DNA of 64,000 nt from Phytophthora hibernalis (Eukaryota; Oomycota; Peronosporomycetes; Peronosporales; Peronosporaceae), in NCBI GenBank assembly GCA_012656075.1, contig JAAKBF010000324.1, positions 62,001-126,000 of the forward strand. Reading direction: 5' to 3'. The position numbers and the translations under genes were made by a program. Of this stretch, positions 1 through 12,700 are shown piece after piece; the stretch's first letter is position 1; every line of letters starts with the position of its first letter. The notes beneath the pieces were generated by a model that did no database searches, had not been told where the DNA came from, and saw only the letters and a list, made by a program, of their open reading frames with translations.

Positions 1-3000
1 TTTCATCCATGTACAGGATCACCTTTCCCATGGCCTGGTACTGCTGAAGTTGAGCAAGACATTCACGACGTTTTGCTTGACCACAGACTTAAGTTGGTTT
101 CATCCATGTACAGGATCACCTTTCCCATGGCCTGGTACTGCTGAAGTTGAGCAAGACATTCACGATGGTTTTGCTTGACCACAGATTTAAGTTGGTTTCA
201 TCCATGTACAGGATCACCTTTCCCATGGCCTGGTACTGCTGAAGTTGAGCAAGACATTCACGATGGTTTTGCTTGACCACAGACTTAAGTTGGTTTCATC
301 CATGTACAGGATCACCTTTCCCATGGCCTGGTACTGCTGAAGTTGAGCAAGACATTCACGATGGTTTTGCTTGACCACAGATTTAAGTTGGTTTCATCCA
401 TGTACAGGATCACCTTTCCCATGGCCTGGTACTGCTGAAGTTGAGCAAGACATTCACGATGGTTTTGCTTGACCACAGATTTAAGTTGGTTTCATCCATG
501 TACAGGATCACCTTTCCCATGGCCTGGTACTGCTGAAGTTGAGCAAGACATTCACGACGTTTTTGCTTGACCACAGATTTAAGTTGGTTTAATCCATGTA
601 CAGGATCACCTTTCCCATGGCCTGGTACTGCTGAAGTTGAGCAAGACATTCACGACGTTTTTGCTTGACCACAGATTTAAGTTGGTTTCATCCATGTACA
701 GGATCACCTTTCCCATGGCCTGGTACTGCTGAAGTTGAGCAAGACATTCACGACGGTCTTTGCTTGACCACAGACTTAAGTTGGTTTCATCCATGTACAG
801 GATCACCTTTCCCATGGCCTGGTACTGCTGAAGTTGAGCAAGACATTCACGATGGTTTTGCTTGACCACAGATTTAAGTTGGTTTCATCCATGTACAGGA
901 TCACCTTTCCCATGGCCTGGTACTGCTGAAGTTGAGCAAGACATTCACGACGTTTTTGCTTGACCACAGATTTAAGTTGGTTTCATCCATGTACAGGATC
1001 ACCTTTCCCATGGCCTGGTACTGCTGAAGTTGAGCAAGACATTCACGATGGTTTTGCTTGACCACAGATTTAAGTTGGTTTCATCCATGTACAGGATCAC
1101 CTTTCCCATGGCCTGGTACTGCTGAAGTTGAGCAAGACATTCACGACGTTTTTGCTTGACCACAGACTTAAGTTGGTTTCATCCATGTACAGGATCACCT
1201 TTCCCATGGCCTGGTACTGCTGAAGTTGAGCAAGACATTCACGATGGTTTTGCTTGACCACAGATTTAAGTTGGTTTCATCCATGTACAGGATCACCTTT
1301 CCCATGGCCTGGTACTGCTGAAGTTGAGCAAGACATTCACGACGTTTTTGCTTGACCACAGACTTAAGTTGGTTTCATCCATGTACAGGATCACCTTTCC
1401 CATGGCCTGGTACTGCTGAAGTTGAGCAAGACATTCACGATGGTTTTGCTTGACCACAGATTTAAGTTGGTTTCATCCATGTACAGGATCACCTTCCCAT
1501 GGCCTGGTACTGCTGAAGTTGAGCAAGACATTCACGATGTTTTTGCTTGACCACAGACTTAAGTTGGTTTCATCCATGTACAGGATCACCTTTCCCATGG
1601 CCTGGTACTGCTGAAGTTGAGCAAGACATTCACGATGGTTTTGCTTGACCACAGATTTAAGTTGGTTTCATCCATGTACAGGATCACCTTTCCCATGGCC
1701 TGGTACTGCTGAAGTTGAGCAAGACATTCACGACGTTTTGCTTGACCACAGACTTAAGTTGGTTTCATCCATGTACAGGATCACCTTTCCCATGGCCTGG
1801 TACTGCTGAAGTTGAGCAAGACATTCACGATGGTTTTGCTTGACCACAGATTTAAGTTGGTTTCATCCATGTACAGGATCACCTTTCCCATGGCCTGGTA
1901 CTGCTGAAGTTGAGCAAGACATTCACGACGTTTTTGCTTGACCACAGACTTAAGTTGGTTTCATCCATGTACAGGATCACCTTTCCCATGGCCTGGTACT
2001 GCTGAAGTTGAGCAAGACATTCACGATGGTTTTGCTTGACCACAGATTTAAGTTGGTTTCATCCATGTACAGGATCACCTTTCCATGGCCTGGTACTGCT
2101 GAAGTTGAGCAAGACATTCACGATGGTTTTGCTTGACCACAGATTTAAGTTGGTTTCATCCATGTACAGGATCACCTTTCCCATGGCCTGGTACTGCTGA
2201 AGTTGAGCAAGACATTCACGATGGTTTTGCTTGACCACAGATTTAAGTTGGTTTCATCCATGTACAGGATCACCTTTCCCATGGCCTGGTACTGCTGAAG
2301 TTGAGCAAGACATTCACGACGTTTTTGCTTGACCACAGACTTAAGTTGGTTTCATCCATGTACAGGATCACCTTTCCCATGGCCTGGTACTGCTGAAGTT
2401 GAGCAAGACATTCACGATGGTTTTGCTTGACCACAGATTTAAGTTGGTTTCATCCATGTACAGGATCACCTTTCCCATGGCCTGGTACTGCTGAAGTTGA
2501 GCAAGACATTCACGACGTTTTTGCTTGACCACAGACTTAAGTTGGTTTCATCCATGTACAGGATCACCTTTCCCATGGCCTGGTACTGCTGAAGTTGAGC
2601 AAGACATTCACGATGGTTTTGCTTGACCACAGATTTAAGTTGGTTTCATCCATGTACAGGATCACCTTTCCCATGGCCTGGTACTGCTGAAGTTGAGCAA
2701 GACATTCACGACGTTTTTGCTTGACCACAGACTTAAGTTGGTTTCATCCATGTACAGGATCACCTTTCCCATGGCCTGGTACTGCTGAAGTTGAGCAAGA
2801 CATTCACGATGGTTTTGCTTGACCACAGATTTAAGTTGGTTTCATCCATGTACAGGATCACCTTTCCCATGGCCTGGTACTGCTGAAGTTGAGCAAGACA
2901 TTCACGATGGTTTTGCTTGACCACAGATTTAAGTTGGTTTCATCCATGTACAGGATCACCTTTCCCATGGCCTGGTACTGCTGAAGTTGAGCAAGACATT

Positions 3001-6000
3001 CACGATGGTTTTGCTTGACCACAGATTTAAGTTGGTTTCATCCATGTACAGGATCACCTTTCCCATGGCCTGGTACTGCTGAAGTTGAGCAAGACATTCA
3101 CGACGTTTTTGCTTGACCACAGATTTAAGTTGGTTTCATCCATGTACAGGATCACCTTTCCCATGGCCTGGTACTGCTGAAGTTGAGCAAGACATTCACG
3201 ATGGTTTTGCTTGACCACAGATTTAAGTTGGTTTCATCCATGTACAGGATCACCTTTCCCATGGCCTGGTACTGCTGAAGTTGAGCAAGACATTCACGAC
3301 GTTTTTGCTTGACCACAGACTTAAGTTGGTTTCATCCATGTACAGGATCACCTTTCCCATGGCCTGGTACTGCTGAAGTTGAGCAAGACATTCACGACGT
3401 TTTTGCTTGACCACAGACTTAAGTTGGTTTCATCCATGTACAGGATCACCTTTCCCATGGCCTGGTACTGCTGAAGTTGAGCAAGACATTCACGATGGTT
3501 TTGCTTGACCACAGATTTAAGTTGGTTTCATCCATGTACAGGATCACCTTTCCCATGGCCTGGTACTGCTGAAGTTGAGCAAGACATTCACGACGTTTTT
3601 GCTTGACCACAGACTTAAGTTGGTTTCATCCATGTACAGGATCACCTTTCCCATGGCCTGGTACTGCTGAAGTTGAGCAAGACATTCACGACGTTTTTGC
3701 TTGACCACAGACTTAAGTTGGTTTCATCCATGTACAGGATCACCTTTCCCATGGCCTGGTACTGCTGAAGTTGAGCAAGACATTCACGACGTTTTTGCTT
3801 GACCACAGACTTAAGTTGGTTTCATCCATGTACAGGATCACCTTTCCCATGGCCTGGTACTGCTGAAGTTGAGCAAGACATTCACGATGGTTTTGCTTGA
3901 CCACAGATTTAAGTTGGTTTAATCCATGTACAGGATCACCTTTCCCATGGCCTGGTACTGCTGAAGTTGAGCAAGACATTCACGATGGTTTTGCTTGACC
4001 ACAGATTTAAGTTGGTTTCATCCATGTACAGGATCACCTTTCCCATGGCCTGGTACTGCTGAAGTTGAGCAAGACATTCACGATGGTTTTGCTTGACCAC
4101 AGATTTAAGTTGGTTTCATCCATGTACAGGATCACCTTTCCCATGGCCTGGTACTGCTGAAGTTGAGCAAGACATTCACGACGTTTTTGCTTGACCACAG
4201 ATTTAAGTTGGTTTCATCCATGTACAGGATCACCTTTCCCATGGCCTGGTACTGCTGAAGTTGAGCAAGACATTCACGATGGTTTTGCTTGACCACAGAT
4301 TTAAGTTGGTTTCATCCATGTACAGGATCACCTTTCCCATGGCCTGGTACTGCTGAAGTTGAGCAAGACATTCACGACGTTTTTGCTTGACCACAGACTT
4401 AAGTTGGTTTCATCCATGTACAGGATCACCTTTCCCATGGCCTGGTACTGCTGAAGTTGAGCAAGACATTCACGACGTTTTTGCTTGACCACAGACTTAA
4501 GTTGGTTTCATCCATGTACAGGATCACCTTTCCCATGGCCTGGTACTGCTGAAGTTGAGCAAGACATTCACGATGGTTTTGCTTGACCACAGATTTAAGT
4601 TGGTTTCATCCATGTACAGGATCACCTTTCCCATGGCCTGGTACTGCTGAAGTTGAGCAAGACATTCACGACGTTTTTGCTTGACCACAGACTTAAGTTG
4701 GTTTCATCCATGTACAGGATCACCTTTCCCATGGCCTGGTACTGCTGAAGTTGAGCAAGACATTCACGATGGTTTTGCTTGACCACAGATTTAAGTTGGT
4801 TTCATCCATGTACAGGATCACCTTTCCCATGGCCTGGTACTGCTGAAGTTGAGCAAGACATTCACGATGGTTTTGCTTGACCACCGACTTAAGTTGGTTT
4901 CATCCATGTACAGGATCACCTTTCCCATGGCCTGGTACTGCTGAAGTTGAGCAAGACATTCACGATGGTTTTGCTTGACCACAGATTTAAGTTGGTTTAA
5001 TCCATGTACAGGATCACCTTTCCCATGGCCTGGTACTGCTGAAGTTGAGCAAGACATTCACGATGGTTTTGCTTGACCACAGATTTAAGTTGGTTTCATC
5101 CATGTACAGGATCACCTTTCCCATGGCCTGGTACTGCTGAAGTTGAGCAAGACATTCACGACGTTTTTGCTTGACCACAGACTTAAGTTGGTTTCATCCA
5201 TGTACAGGATCACCTTTCCCATGGCCTGGTACTGCTGAAGTTGAGCAAGACATTCACGATGGTTTTGCTTGACCACAGATTTAAGTTGGTTTCATCCATG
5301 TACAGGATCACCTTTCCCATGGCCTGGTACTGCTGAAGTTGAGCAAGACATTCACGACGATTTTGCTTGACCACAGACTTAAGTTGGTTTCATCCATGTA
5401 CAGGATCACCTTTCCCATGGCCTGGTACTGCTGAAGTTGAGCAAGACATTCACGACGTTTTTGCTTGACCACAGACTTAAGTTGGTTTCATCCATGTACA
5501 GGATCACCTTTCCCATGGCCTGGTACTGCTGAAGTTGAGCAAGACATTCACGACGTTTTTGCTTGACCACAGACTTAAGTTGGTTTCATCCATGTACAGG
5601 ATCACCTTTCCCATGGCCTGGTACTGCTGAAGTTGAGCAAGACATTCACGATGGTTTTGCTTGACCACAGATTTAAGTTGGTTTCATCCATGTACAGGAT
5701 CACCTTTCCCATGGCCTGGTACTGCTGAAGTTGAGCAAGACATTCACGACGTTTTTGCTTGACCACAGACTTAAGTTGGTTTCATCCATGTACAGGATCA
5801 CCTTTCCCATGGCCTGGTACTGCTGAAGTTGAGCAAGACATTCACGACGTTTTTGCTTGACCACAGACTTAAGTTGGTTTCATCCATGTACAGGATCACC
5901 TTTCCCATGGCCTGGTACTGCTGAAGTTGAGCAAGACATTCACGACGTTTTTGCTTGACCACAGACTTAAGTTGGTTTCATCCATGTACAGGATCACCTT

Positions 6001-6715
6001 TCCCATGGCCTGGTACTGCTGAAGTTGAGCAAGACATTCACGACGTTTTTGCTTGACCACAGACTTAAGTTGGTTTCATCCATGTACAGGATCACCTTTC
6101 CCATGGCCTGGTACTGCTGAAGTTGAGCAAGACATTCACGACGTTTTTGCTTGACCACAGACTTAAGTTGGTTTCATCCATGTACAGGATCACCTTTCCC
6201 ATGGCCTGGTACTGCTGAAGTTGAGCAAGACATTCACGACGTTTTTGCTTGACCACAGACTTAAGTTGGTTTCATCCATGTACAGGATCACCTTTCCCAT
6301 GGCCTGGTACTGCTGAAGTTGAGCAAGACATTCACGATGGTTTTGCTTGACCACAGATTTAAGTTGGTTTCATCCATGTACAGGATCACCTTTCCCATGG
6401 CCTGGTACTGCTGAAGTTGAGCAAGACATTCACGATGGTTTTGCTTGACCACAGATTTAAGTTGGTTTCATCCATGTACAGGATCACCTTTCCCATGGCC
6501 TGGTACTGCTGAAGTTGAGCAAGACATTCACGATGGTTTTGCTTGACCACAGATTTAAGTTGGTTTCATCCATGTACAGGATCACCTTTCCCATGGCCTG
6601 GTACTGCTGAAGTTGAGCAAGACATTCACGATGGTTTTGCTTGACCACAGATTTAAGTTGGTTTCATCCATGTACAGGATCACCTTTCCCATGGCCTGGT
6701 ACTGCTGAAGTTGAG
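1..6715. repeat. 98-bp tandem satellite derived from a transposase fragment
   Basis: About 68.5 head-to-tail copies of a 98-bp unit run off the left edge of the window; the last copy is cut at 6715. Copies are almost identical. A few have 1-nt indels (first unit and near 1492, 1732, 2083). Two main variants differ in a short block: one reads cgatggttttg...gattt, the other cgacgtttttg...gactt, and they alternate over long stretches. On the minus strand the unit translates as KQKRRECLAQLQQYQAMG followed by KVILYMDETNL. That is the segment around the first catalytic Asp of Tc1/mariner-IS630 (DDE_3) transposases. Because 98 is not a multiple of 3, the frame changes at each unit, so no long protein is encoded and the 79-87 aa ORFs are not genes. 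The homology is motif recognition, not a search result. Confidence 0.95.
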
Positions 6716-8060
6716 TATCAGTTTGAAGGGGGATGAATTTGACTTATGATCTTGCTTTTGTACTTGATGAATGTAGCTTGCTCTTGATCAACTTGGACTG
6801 GAAAAGGTGTAGTCATATCACTTGACAGCTACTACCAGCGCGTAAAGGCCAGCATGACTTCACATTTTACCCTAATGTGCTCCATTCACGCAACATCTAA
6901 GGCCGCATATGTTTCGTACCTAATTGAGGTGGACGTTACAGGCAACATCCTTGTAAATTATCATGTTCAGAGGGTATTGTTTTTCATAAAATTAACTGTA
7001 CATTACCGGCCGTTTGCAACCGGGATGCCATCGCTGATTGGCTGGCCGCACCGCATCATCCAGGATTATGGCTGGTACGGCGCCAAAAGACGGGGTGCTG
7101 TTTGCAATTTTAGTTGCTCGCACAGAAGCAAGTATCGCCTAAGTTTGCAGTAGAAAAGACAAGTCAAAAACTAGTCAGGGTTGCAAACGAAACCAAATGG
7201 AGGCTGCAAACAAATACAACGTGTAGCGAAGCAGCATGAACGCACGAAAGCACTTGGTGGAAGTTATACCACGGCGTATACGCCGTACGAGGACGGCGGC
7301 ACGTACTGCTACGACTGCGCACAAATGATAGAGCAGGTCGTTCGGGCCATGTTAGATGTAGAGCTCAAGGCCAGGTGACCGGTTCTCACTGATGGCTTCA
7401 CACTGATGGAAATGAGCAGCCGTATACATATTCCAGGCTGGGCTACGACGTTAGCCGTAGTGCTACTCCAGCTACGGTCGCACGGTGTGGGGCTAACTTT
7501 TGACGCCGAGAGTGCTATACCCCTATATGTGTGTTTCAGCTTTTAGGTAGTAGAGGCAAATGGGTTCGAGGCAGTGCGACAATGGGCTACTGCTACGAAC
7601 CTGCTCCACAGCAGTCGTTGGTGCGGTTGGCGGGCTTTCGCACGCCGGAAATCGACAATTTGTGTGGCTCCCACAGAGTCGGTCTGGATTATAGACAACA
7701 TAACACGCTTCAGAGGGTTCGCGCGGCATAACTGTAATATTTACACAGTCATTGGTAGCTTTCATGAGAATCGTGAGTCACCTCGAGCTACTTAGAACTC
7801 CGCACTCGTTTCGGTGGGCACTTAACCACTGTTAATGACAAGTGTTAATTTTAGCCAATCAAAAGAGAGTTGTAATCCGAGTTGCAAGAATGGACAGTAC
7901 TAGTATTTATTAATACTAACACCGTGTTTTACACGGAGAAGTTCTGGATTGTATTCCTGGTATCGCGTTGGAGATGAATTCTCATTCACTATCCAGTAAC
8001 AATACAGGGCTCCTAAGATGAAGTAATTGTTTTGCCGAACACTACATGTAGATGGTAAGT

Positions 8061-8125
8061 TACAAAATGCAAGAAACCACGAAGAGACTGGTTACATGAT
8101 GTAACAAGTCTCTTGCATTTTTGTT
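8061..8125. repeat. Imperfect inverted repeat (fold-back)
   Basis: The core arms AGAGACTGGTTACAT (8084-8098) and ATGTAACAAGTCTCT (8100-8114) pair over 15 positions with one mismatch around a single-base centre. Outside the core, the flanks matching AAAATGCAAGA on the left and TCTTGCATTTT on the right extend the pairing, with an extra stretch of about 11 nt in the left arm. It could be a MITE remnant or a hairpin-forming transcript. Confidence 0.6.
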
Positions 8126-8690
8126 GTCTTCGTACTAAAATGTAGATGCCCACTCACCGATATAAAGCTAGGTACCCCAACAAGGAGGCGTATACCAGTA
8201 CCTAACACGACTACGAGGCCACAGCAAAGCAGCCAACGCTCGGGGGCTGTCAGGTTGAATTCACGCGCGGTGGTAATACTTGTTCACCCGTATCGACCAC
8301 ACCAGACACATCTAAATCATCACCCACTGGGTTTTATTGCTAATCGCTGGCATTTTTTGTTTCACCCATTTTCTTCAAGTAACATTCAGTGGGGGTTGAT
8401 GTTACCCGTGGCCGCTACGCTCCTGGGTGTTTTCATTGTCAGCCGGTTATTAGATATTAAGGGTAAAATAACTTGATCTGACAAACAAGAGGTGGCATTT
8501 GGCTACACCTTCATCTAATTAAAGAGTTGACAACCACCGATTTCGACTAAAAATCTGACATGGATCTTATATAACAGGTCTACCAACTAAGCTATTTGAA
8601 AACTGGCGTTCTACCAGACACAAGATTTTTCAAAAGTAAATGCAAAAAGTAAGAGGTTTTATTAAAGGATCGAGTCCCCTTTGGGAGAAA

Positions 8691-8710
8691 CTCTGGATTA
8701 AAATCCAGAG
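8691..8710. repeat. Perfect 9-bp stem-loop beside a tRNA-like T-arm
   Basis: CTCTGGATT and AATCCAGAG (8691-8699 and 8702-8710) form a perfect hairpin. Just upstream, aaaggatcgagtccccttt resembles a tRNA T-arm. On the minus strand near 8560-8600 there is also a D-arm-like tagcttagttggtaga. No complete cloverleaf could be folded by hand, so no tRNA gene is called. Confidence 0.4.
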
Positions 8711-8858
8711 AATACAGTATACTTGTGTATTAATACTGGCACATTTTAAAAAAGCCTCTATAAATTGATATTTTTGATTCCGCCAGGTTATACGTATTAC
8801 GTAGTCGGATTCTGAAAATAAATTTCAGAGAACTGTTTTTTGGGCGTCATTGGTCACC

Positions 8859-9729
8859 ATGTTCGCACAGACGTACCAGTCGGGCTTCATCTCGCTGCTT
8901 TACAGCGTCGGGTGCGTGCCCCAGCGGGCAGTCGTCCTTCCTGGCAGCCAGACCTTGTCGCTTTGACGCTTTGCAATCGTTGTAGTTCGCGGCCGCTCCA
9001 GCTATGTGAGAAGCACGAGGAGACACCCGGGAGTGTGCGGCGTGTGCTTGATGATGACGTGCAGTCGTCCGTGGTGGAGCTCTCGGCCGACAACCTCGTA
9101 CACACGTGGCTGCGGTTTCCATCCGAGGCAGACGAGCAGCAGCAACAGGATCAATCGTTTGCGTCGCTGCATATTCGGCTGCGGCACCTGATCCTCGTGC
9201 TCAAGAACCTCGAGCAGCACGTGTCGCTAGAGGTGCAGGTGGCCGACAACCACGGCACGAGACGGCGCCTCCGTTTATCCACGTTCCAGAAGAAGAGCGT
9301 GGTGCACCCCAGATCGCTCTACTGCCACTGCAATTGGACAGCGGGTGGAACCAGGTACAGATCGACCTCGTAGAGCTCATGCACACTTGCTACAATGCGC
9401 GGTACGAACATACCATCAGCGTACAGCTCCACGCGAGCTGTCGAGTGCGCCGCATCTACTTTGCGGATCAAATGTTCCCGGAAGCGCAGCTACCAACCGA
9501 GTTTCGGCTGTACAAGCGGGTTACCAAGGAGCAGGCGCTGCACTATCGGGAGGAGCAGCTAGGTACTGTACAGCATTGAATACGTTTGCTTTTTGAAGTG
9601 TTTGCTATTTTTAACTCGCTAGTACTCGATGCTGGCGAGGCTGACTTACTACAGAGCAACTACGACATGCAAGATGAATTAGAGCGCAGTCCAGCCACCA
9701 CAACGGGCAGAGAGAGCAGACGGCACTAG
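8859..9729 (+). CDS. CFAP20: CFAP20-family protein, divergent paralogue
   Basis: Member of the CFAP20/BUG22 family; canonical members are doublet-microtubule inner proteins of cilia. The start MFAQTYQSGFISLLYSVGS matches the family N-terminus. Later landmarks are a DDDVQSSVVEL block, an EVQVADNHGTRRRLR block, LDSGWNQVQIDL, and SCRVRRIYFADQMF near the end. Inferred exons are 8859-8911, 8986-9562 and 9623-9729, with introns of 74 and 60 nt. The last exon adds an acidic tail of about 35 residues not seen in canonical CFAP20. The frame steps by -1 at the CCCC run 9307-9310; one extra C restores exact family spacing. Substitutions are far more numerous than usual for this highly conserved protein, so this is probably a paralogue. 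It is convergent with the next gene, 55 bp between stops. Confidence 0.83.
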
Positions 9730-9784
9730 CAAGTGCCATCGCTCAGCCTAAGCTGCCCACCGAGCCGAAGAAGGCACGCTTCTC

Positions 9785-12700
9785 TTAGGTGATGACCGTG
9801 GGGGCCTTGCGGCCGGTCTTCTTCACCAAGTCCGACAGTGCCAGACCCGCCTCAATCAGCTTCTCCAGCGCCGCAGCGGCGTTCTGCTCCAGGTTGCCAG
9901 TCGACTCCTCGTACTTCTCAATGTACATACGGATAGTCGCGCCAGCAACACCCGTGCCCGACAGTCGGAAGACCACACGTGAGCCGCCCTCGAACAGGAA
10001 ACGGATGCCCTGGTGCGACGACACGCTGCCGTCCACTGGGTCCACGTACTCAAACTCGTCGGCCGTTTGCACCTTGAATCCGCTGAACTCCTTGCCAACA
10101 ACGCTGCCGAACTTGGCAATCATGTCGGCGAACAAGCCCTCGGCAGCCGGCTTGTCCACGTTCTCGTAGTCGTAACGGCAGTAGTAGTTGCGGCCGAACT
10201 TCTTCCAGTGGTCACGGACAATGTCCTCCACCGTCACCAGCGGGGCACCATCCACCTGCTTCGAGGCCAGGATCGACAGCCAGCTCAGCACGGCCCACAT
10301 ACCGTCCTTCTCACGGATGTGGTTCGAGCCCGTTCCGAAGCTTTCCTCACCGCAGATGAACGGAGTGTAGTCCTCCTTGCCAAACACCACGTTCGAGTCC
10401 ATCAGGTTGCCAAAGAACTTCCAGCCAGTCGGGACCTCGAAGAAGGGCACGTTCAGCTTCTTGGCCACACGGTCCACAGCACCGCTGGTGGGCATCGAGC
10501 GGGCTACACCGCGCAGGCCGTTCTTGAAGAACGGGATCACCGTGCAGTTAGCAGCGATGATGGCAAGCGAGTCCGAAGGCGTCACGAAGAAGCGCGAGCC
10601 CAGGATCATGTTACGGTCAGCATCACCATCCCAAGCAGCACCGAACGAAGGCGGCTCCTGCTCCTGGCCGTGCACAGGCAGCCCTCGGGGTCCACGCCCA
10701 TGACCTTGATGAGGGCCTTGGCGTACGTAAGGTTCGGGTCGGCGTGGGCACCGCCAAAGTCCTCCAGGGGAGTGGCGTTCAGCAGGCTCGACTCGTCACA
10801 GGCCAGCTCTTCCACGAACACGCGGTGAGCATACGGGCCATTCACGCCCGACATGGAATCCACCGCGAACGTGAAATCCGGGCGAGACACCAGCTTCTTG
10901 ATGCCGTGGAAGTCGAAGATCTGCTTCAACATGCTCACGTGGTGCTCAGCAGAGTCGAACACCTCAACAGTGATCGTGCGGCTCTCGTCGTCAGATGCCA
11001 CAGTGGTTGTGCCGATCGTGCCAACGTCGATCGTTGGGAAGTCCGCAGCTATCTTGTACGACGTGATCACCTTCGACACAGCGTAGACCTCATCAGTGAG
11101 CTTCTCAGGGGCGGGGCCGCCGTTTTCGCAGTTGTACTTGACGCCGAAGTCCTCGGTTGGGCCACCAGGGTTGTGGCTGGCCGTGAGGATGAAGGCGCCG
11201 AAGGCGACGCTACCGCCCTCACGCTCACGCACAACAGCAGACACGCAAGGCGTGCTCAGCAGACCGTCCTTGCCGATCCACAGGCGGTCGACACCGTAGG
11301 CCACAGCCATCTTGATGATGATTTGGATGGCCTCCTTGTTGAAGTAGCGGCCATCGCCGGACACCACAAGGGTACCGCCGTTCAGGTCCTTGGCGGGAAG
11401 CGCCTCGAACACCGCAGCCACGAAGTTCTGCAGGTAGTTGTCGCTCATGAACGTCTTGGTCTTCTTACGCAGACCCGAAGTACCGGGCTTCTGGTCATGG
11501 AACGGAGCCGTCTTCACGGTCGACACTTTCAGCTTGCCCAGACCCTTCTGCTCGGTCAAGTCCACTGCGGTGTCCTTGTACGTGCCAGCCAGCACAGTCT
11601 TCTGCTCAGAACTCTTGTTCACAACCTCGACAGAGCCCTCGAACACAACACCAGGCGCGAAGCCGACATTGCCCGTGATCTTCAGGCGGTCGCACTTGAT
11701 CAGCGACGGCACGTTGCCACGCACCGCGGCCTCCAATTGCTGCACCAGCTTGAAGTTCTTCGAGTCCAGGGACACGATGGGGGCCACACCCTCACGCTCG
11801 GGTGCGATGATGGGGCGGTAGTCCTCCGTGATCACGTACGCGTCCGAGCGCAGCAGGATCAGGTCGTCGCACTTCTTCACGGGGCGAAACGCGTGCGCGG
11901 CACGCACACGGCACCAGCGCCGTCGAAACACTCGATGGCGGCACCCATCGCCGTCTCCAGCTGGAACACCGGGGTCGAGCTCGAGTCCTTGGGGTCCACC
12001 GTCTTGGAGTTCTTGATCATGGGCAGACGGATGACGCCGCCCTGCTTCTTCAACTCCTCCTGCAGCTTGTCCAGACGGATCCACAGGTTGTTTGTGTTGA
12101 AGTAACGATGCTTGGTGATGTTCTGGAACTCTTTCTCGTCCTCGTCAGCGCACTGGGCAGACTCACGAAGGATGAGACGGCCGTCAGCCGTGCGCTCGGC
12201 CAAATGGCCACCCTTCTTGTCGTTCTCCGTTCGCTCGCAGCACTCCATGAGGAAGGGCTTGCCGGACTCCGCGAAGTACGTCAGCAGGTCGAGGTCGAGG
12301 GTGGCTCCCAGGTTGTCCGAGTTCGACACGAACATGTACTTGACACCGTCGGCCACGAGCTTGTCGAGCTTGCCCGATCCAGCGAGCGACGCGTACAGGT
12401 CGCCGTGTCCAGGCGGGCACCACTCCTTGGACGGGTTGGCCTCGTACGTGGCTGGCTCCATCGTAGCCGCGTTCACCTTGGGCACCTTGTTCTGCAGCAG
12501 CTCCAGGGCCTCGTCCTCGACGAGCTCCGGGTACTTCTGCAGGTACTGAGCGTGTCGGCGCTCGTGCTGAAGCTGTTCATGAGCACGAAGCGCACGTTCG
12601 ACTTGTGGGCACTGCGCAGCTCCGTCACCTGCTTGGCCATGATGTCCAGGAACGTATCGTCGCCCTTGACGGTGAGCAGCGACTTGGCCTTGTCCAGGCC

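Larger units (their letters stand above)
6716..8858. other. Unassigned region between satellite and first gene
   Basis: About 2.1 kb without a gene I can support. Open frames up to 99 codons (for example 6854-7153 plus) show no recognisable domain. The right part, roughly 8500-8830, is AT-rich with several short stem-loops and tRNA-like arms. A long imperfect fold-back lies at 8061-8125. The region could hold old transposon or organelle-derived DNA, but nothing is diagnostic. Confidence 0.5.

Noticed and set aside
410..5057. 79-87 aa frames inside the satellite
   Set aside because: They arise because three 98-bp units make 294 nt; each is a by-product of the repeat and stops recur every few units.
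1..6715. CRISPR-like array
   Set aside because: Units are contiguous direct repeats with no variable spacers, in a eukaryotic genome.
6854..7153. 99-aa frame as a secreted protein
   Set aside because: No signal peptide, no homology recognised, and surrounded by non-coding sequence.
8520..8600. tRNA gene on the minus strand
   Set aside because: D-arm and T-arm look right, but the acceptor stem does not pair and no credible anticodon arm was found.
10744..12105. 453-aa plus-strand frame
   Set aside because: Antisense shadow of the UGP-PGM gene caused by GC-rich codon use; Arg/His/Leu-rich with no domain.
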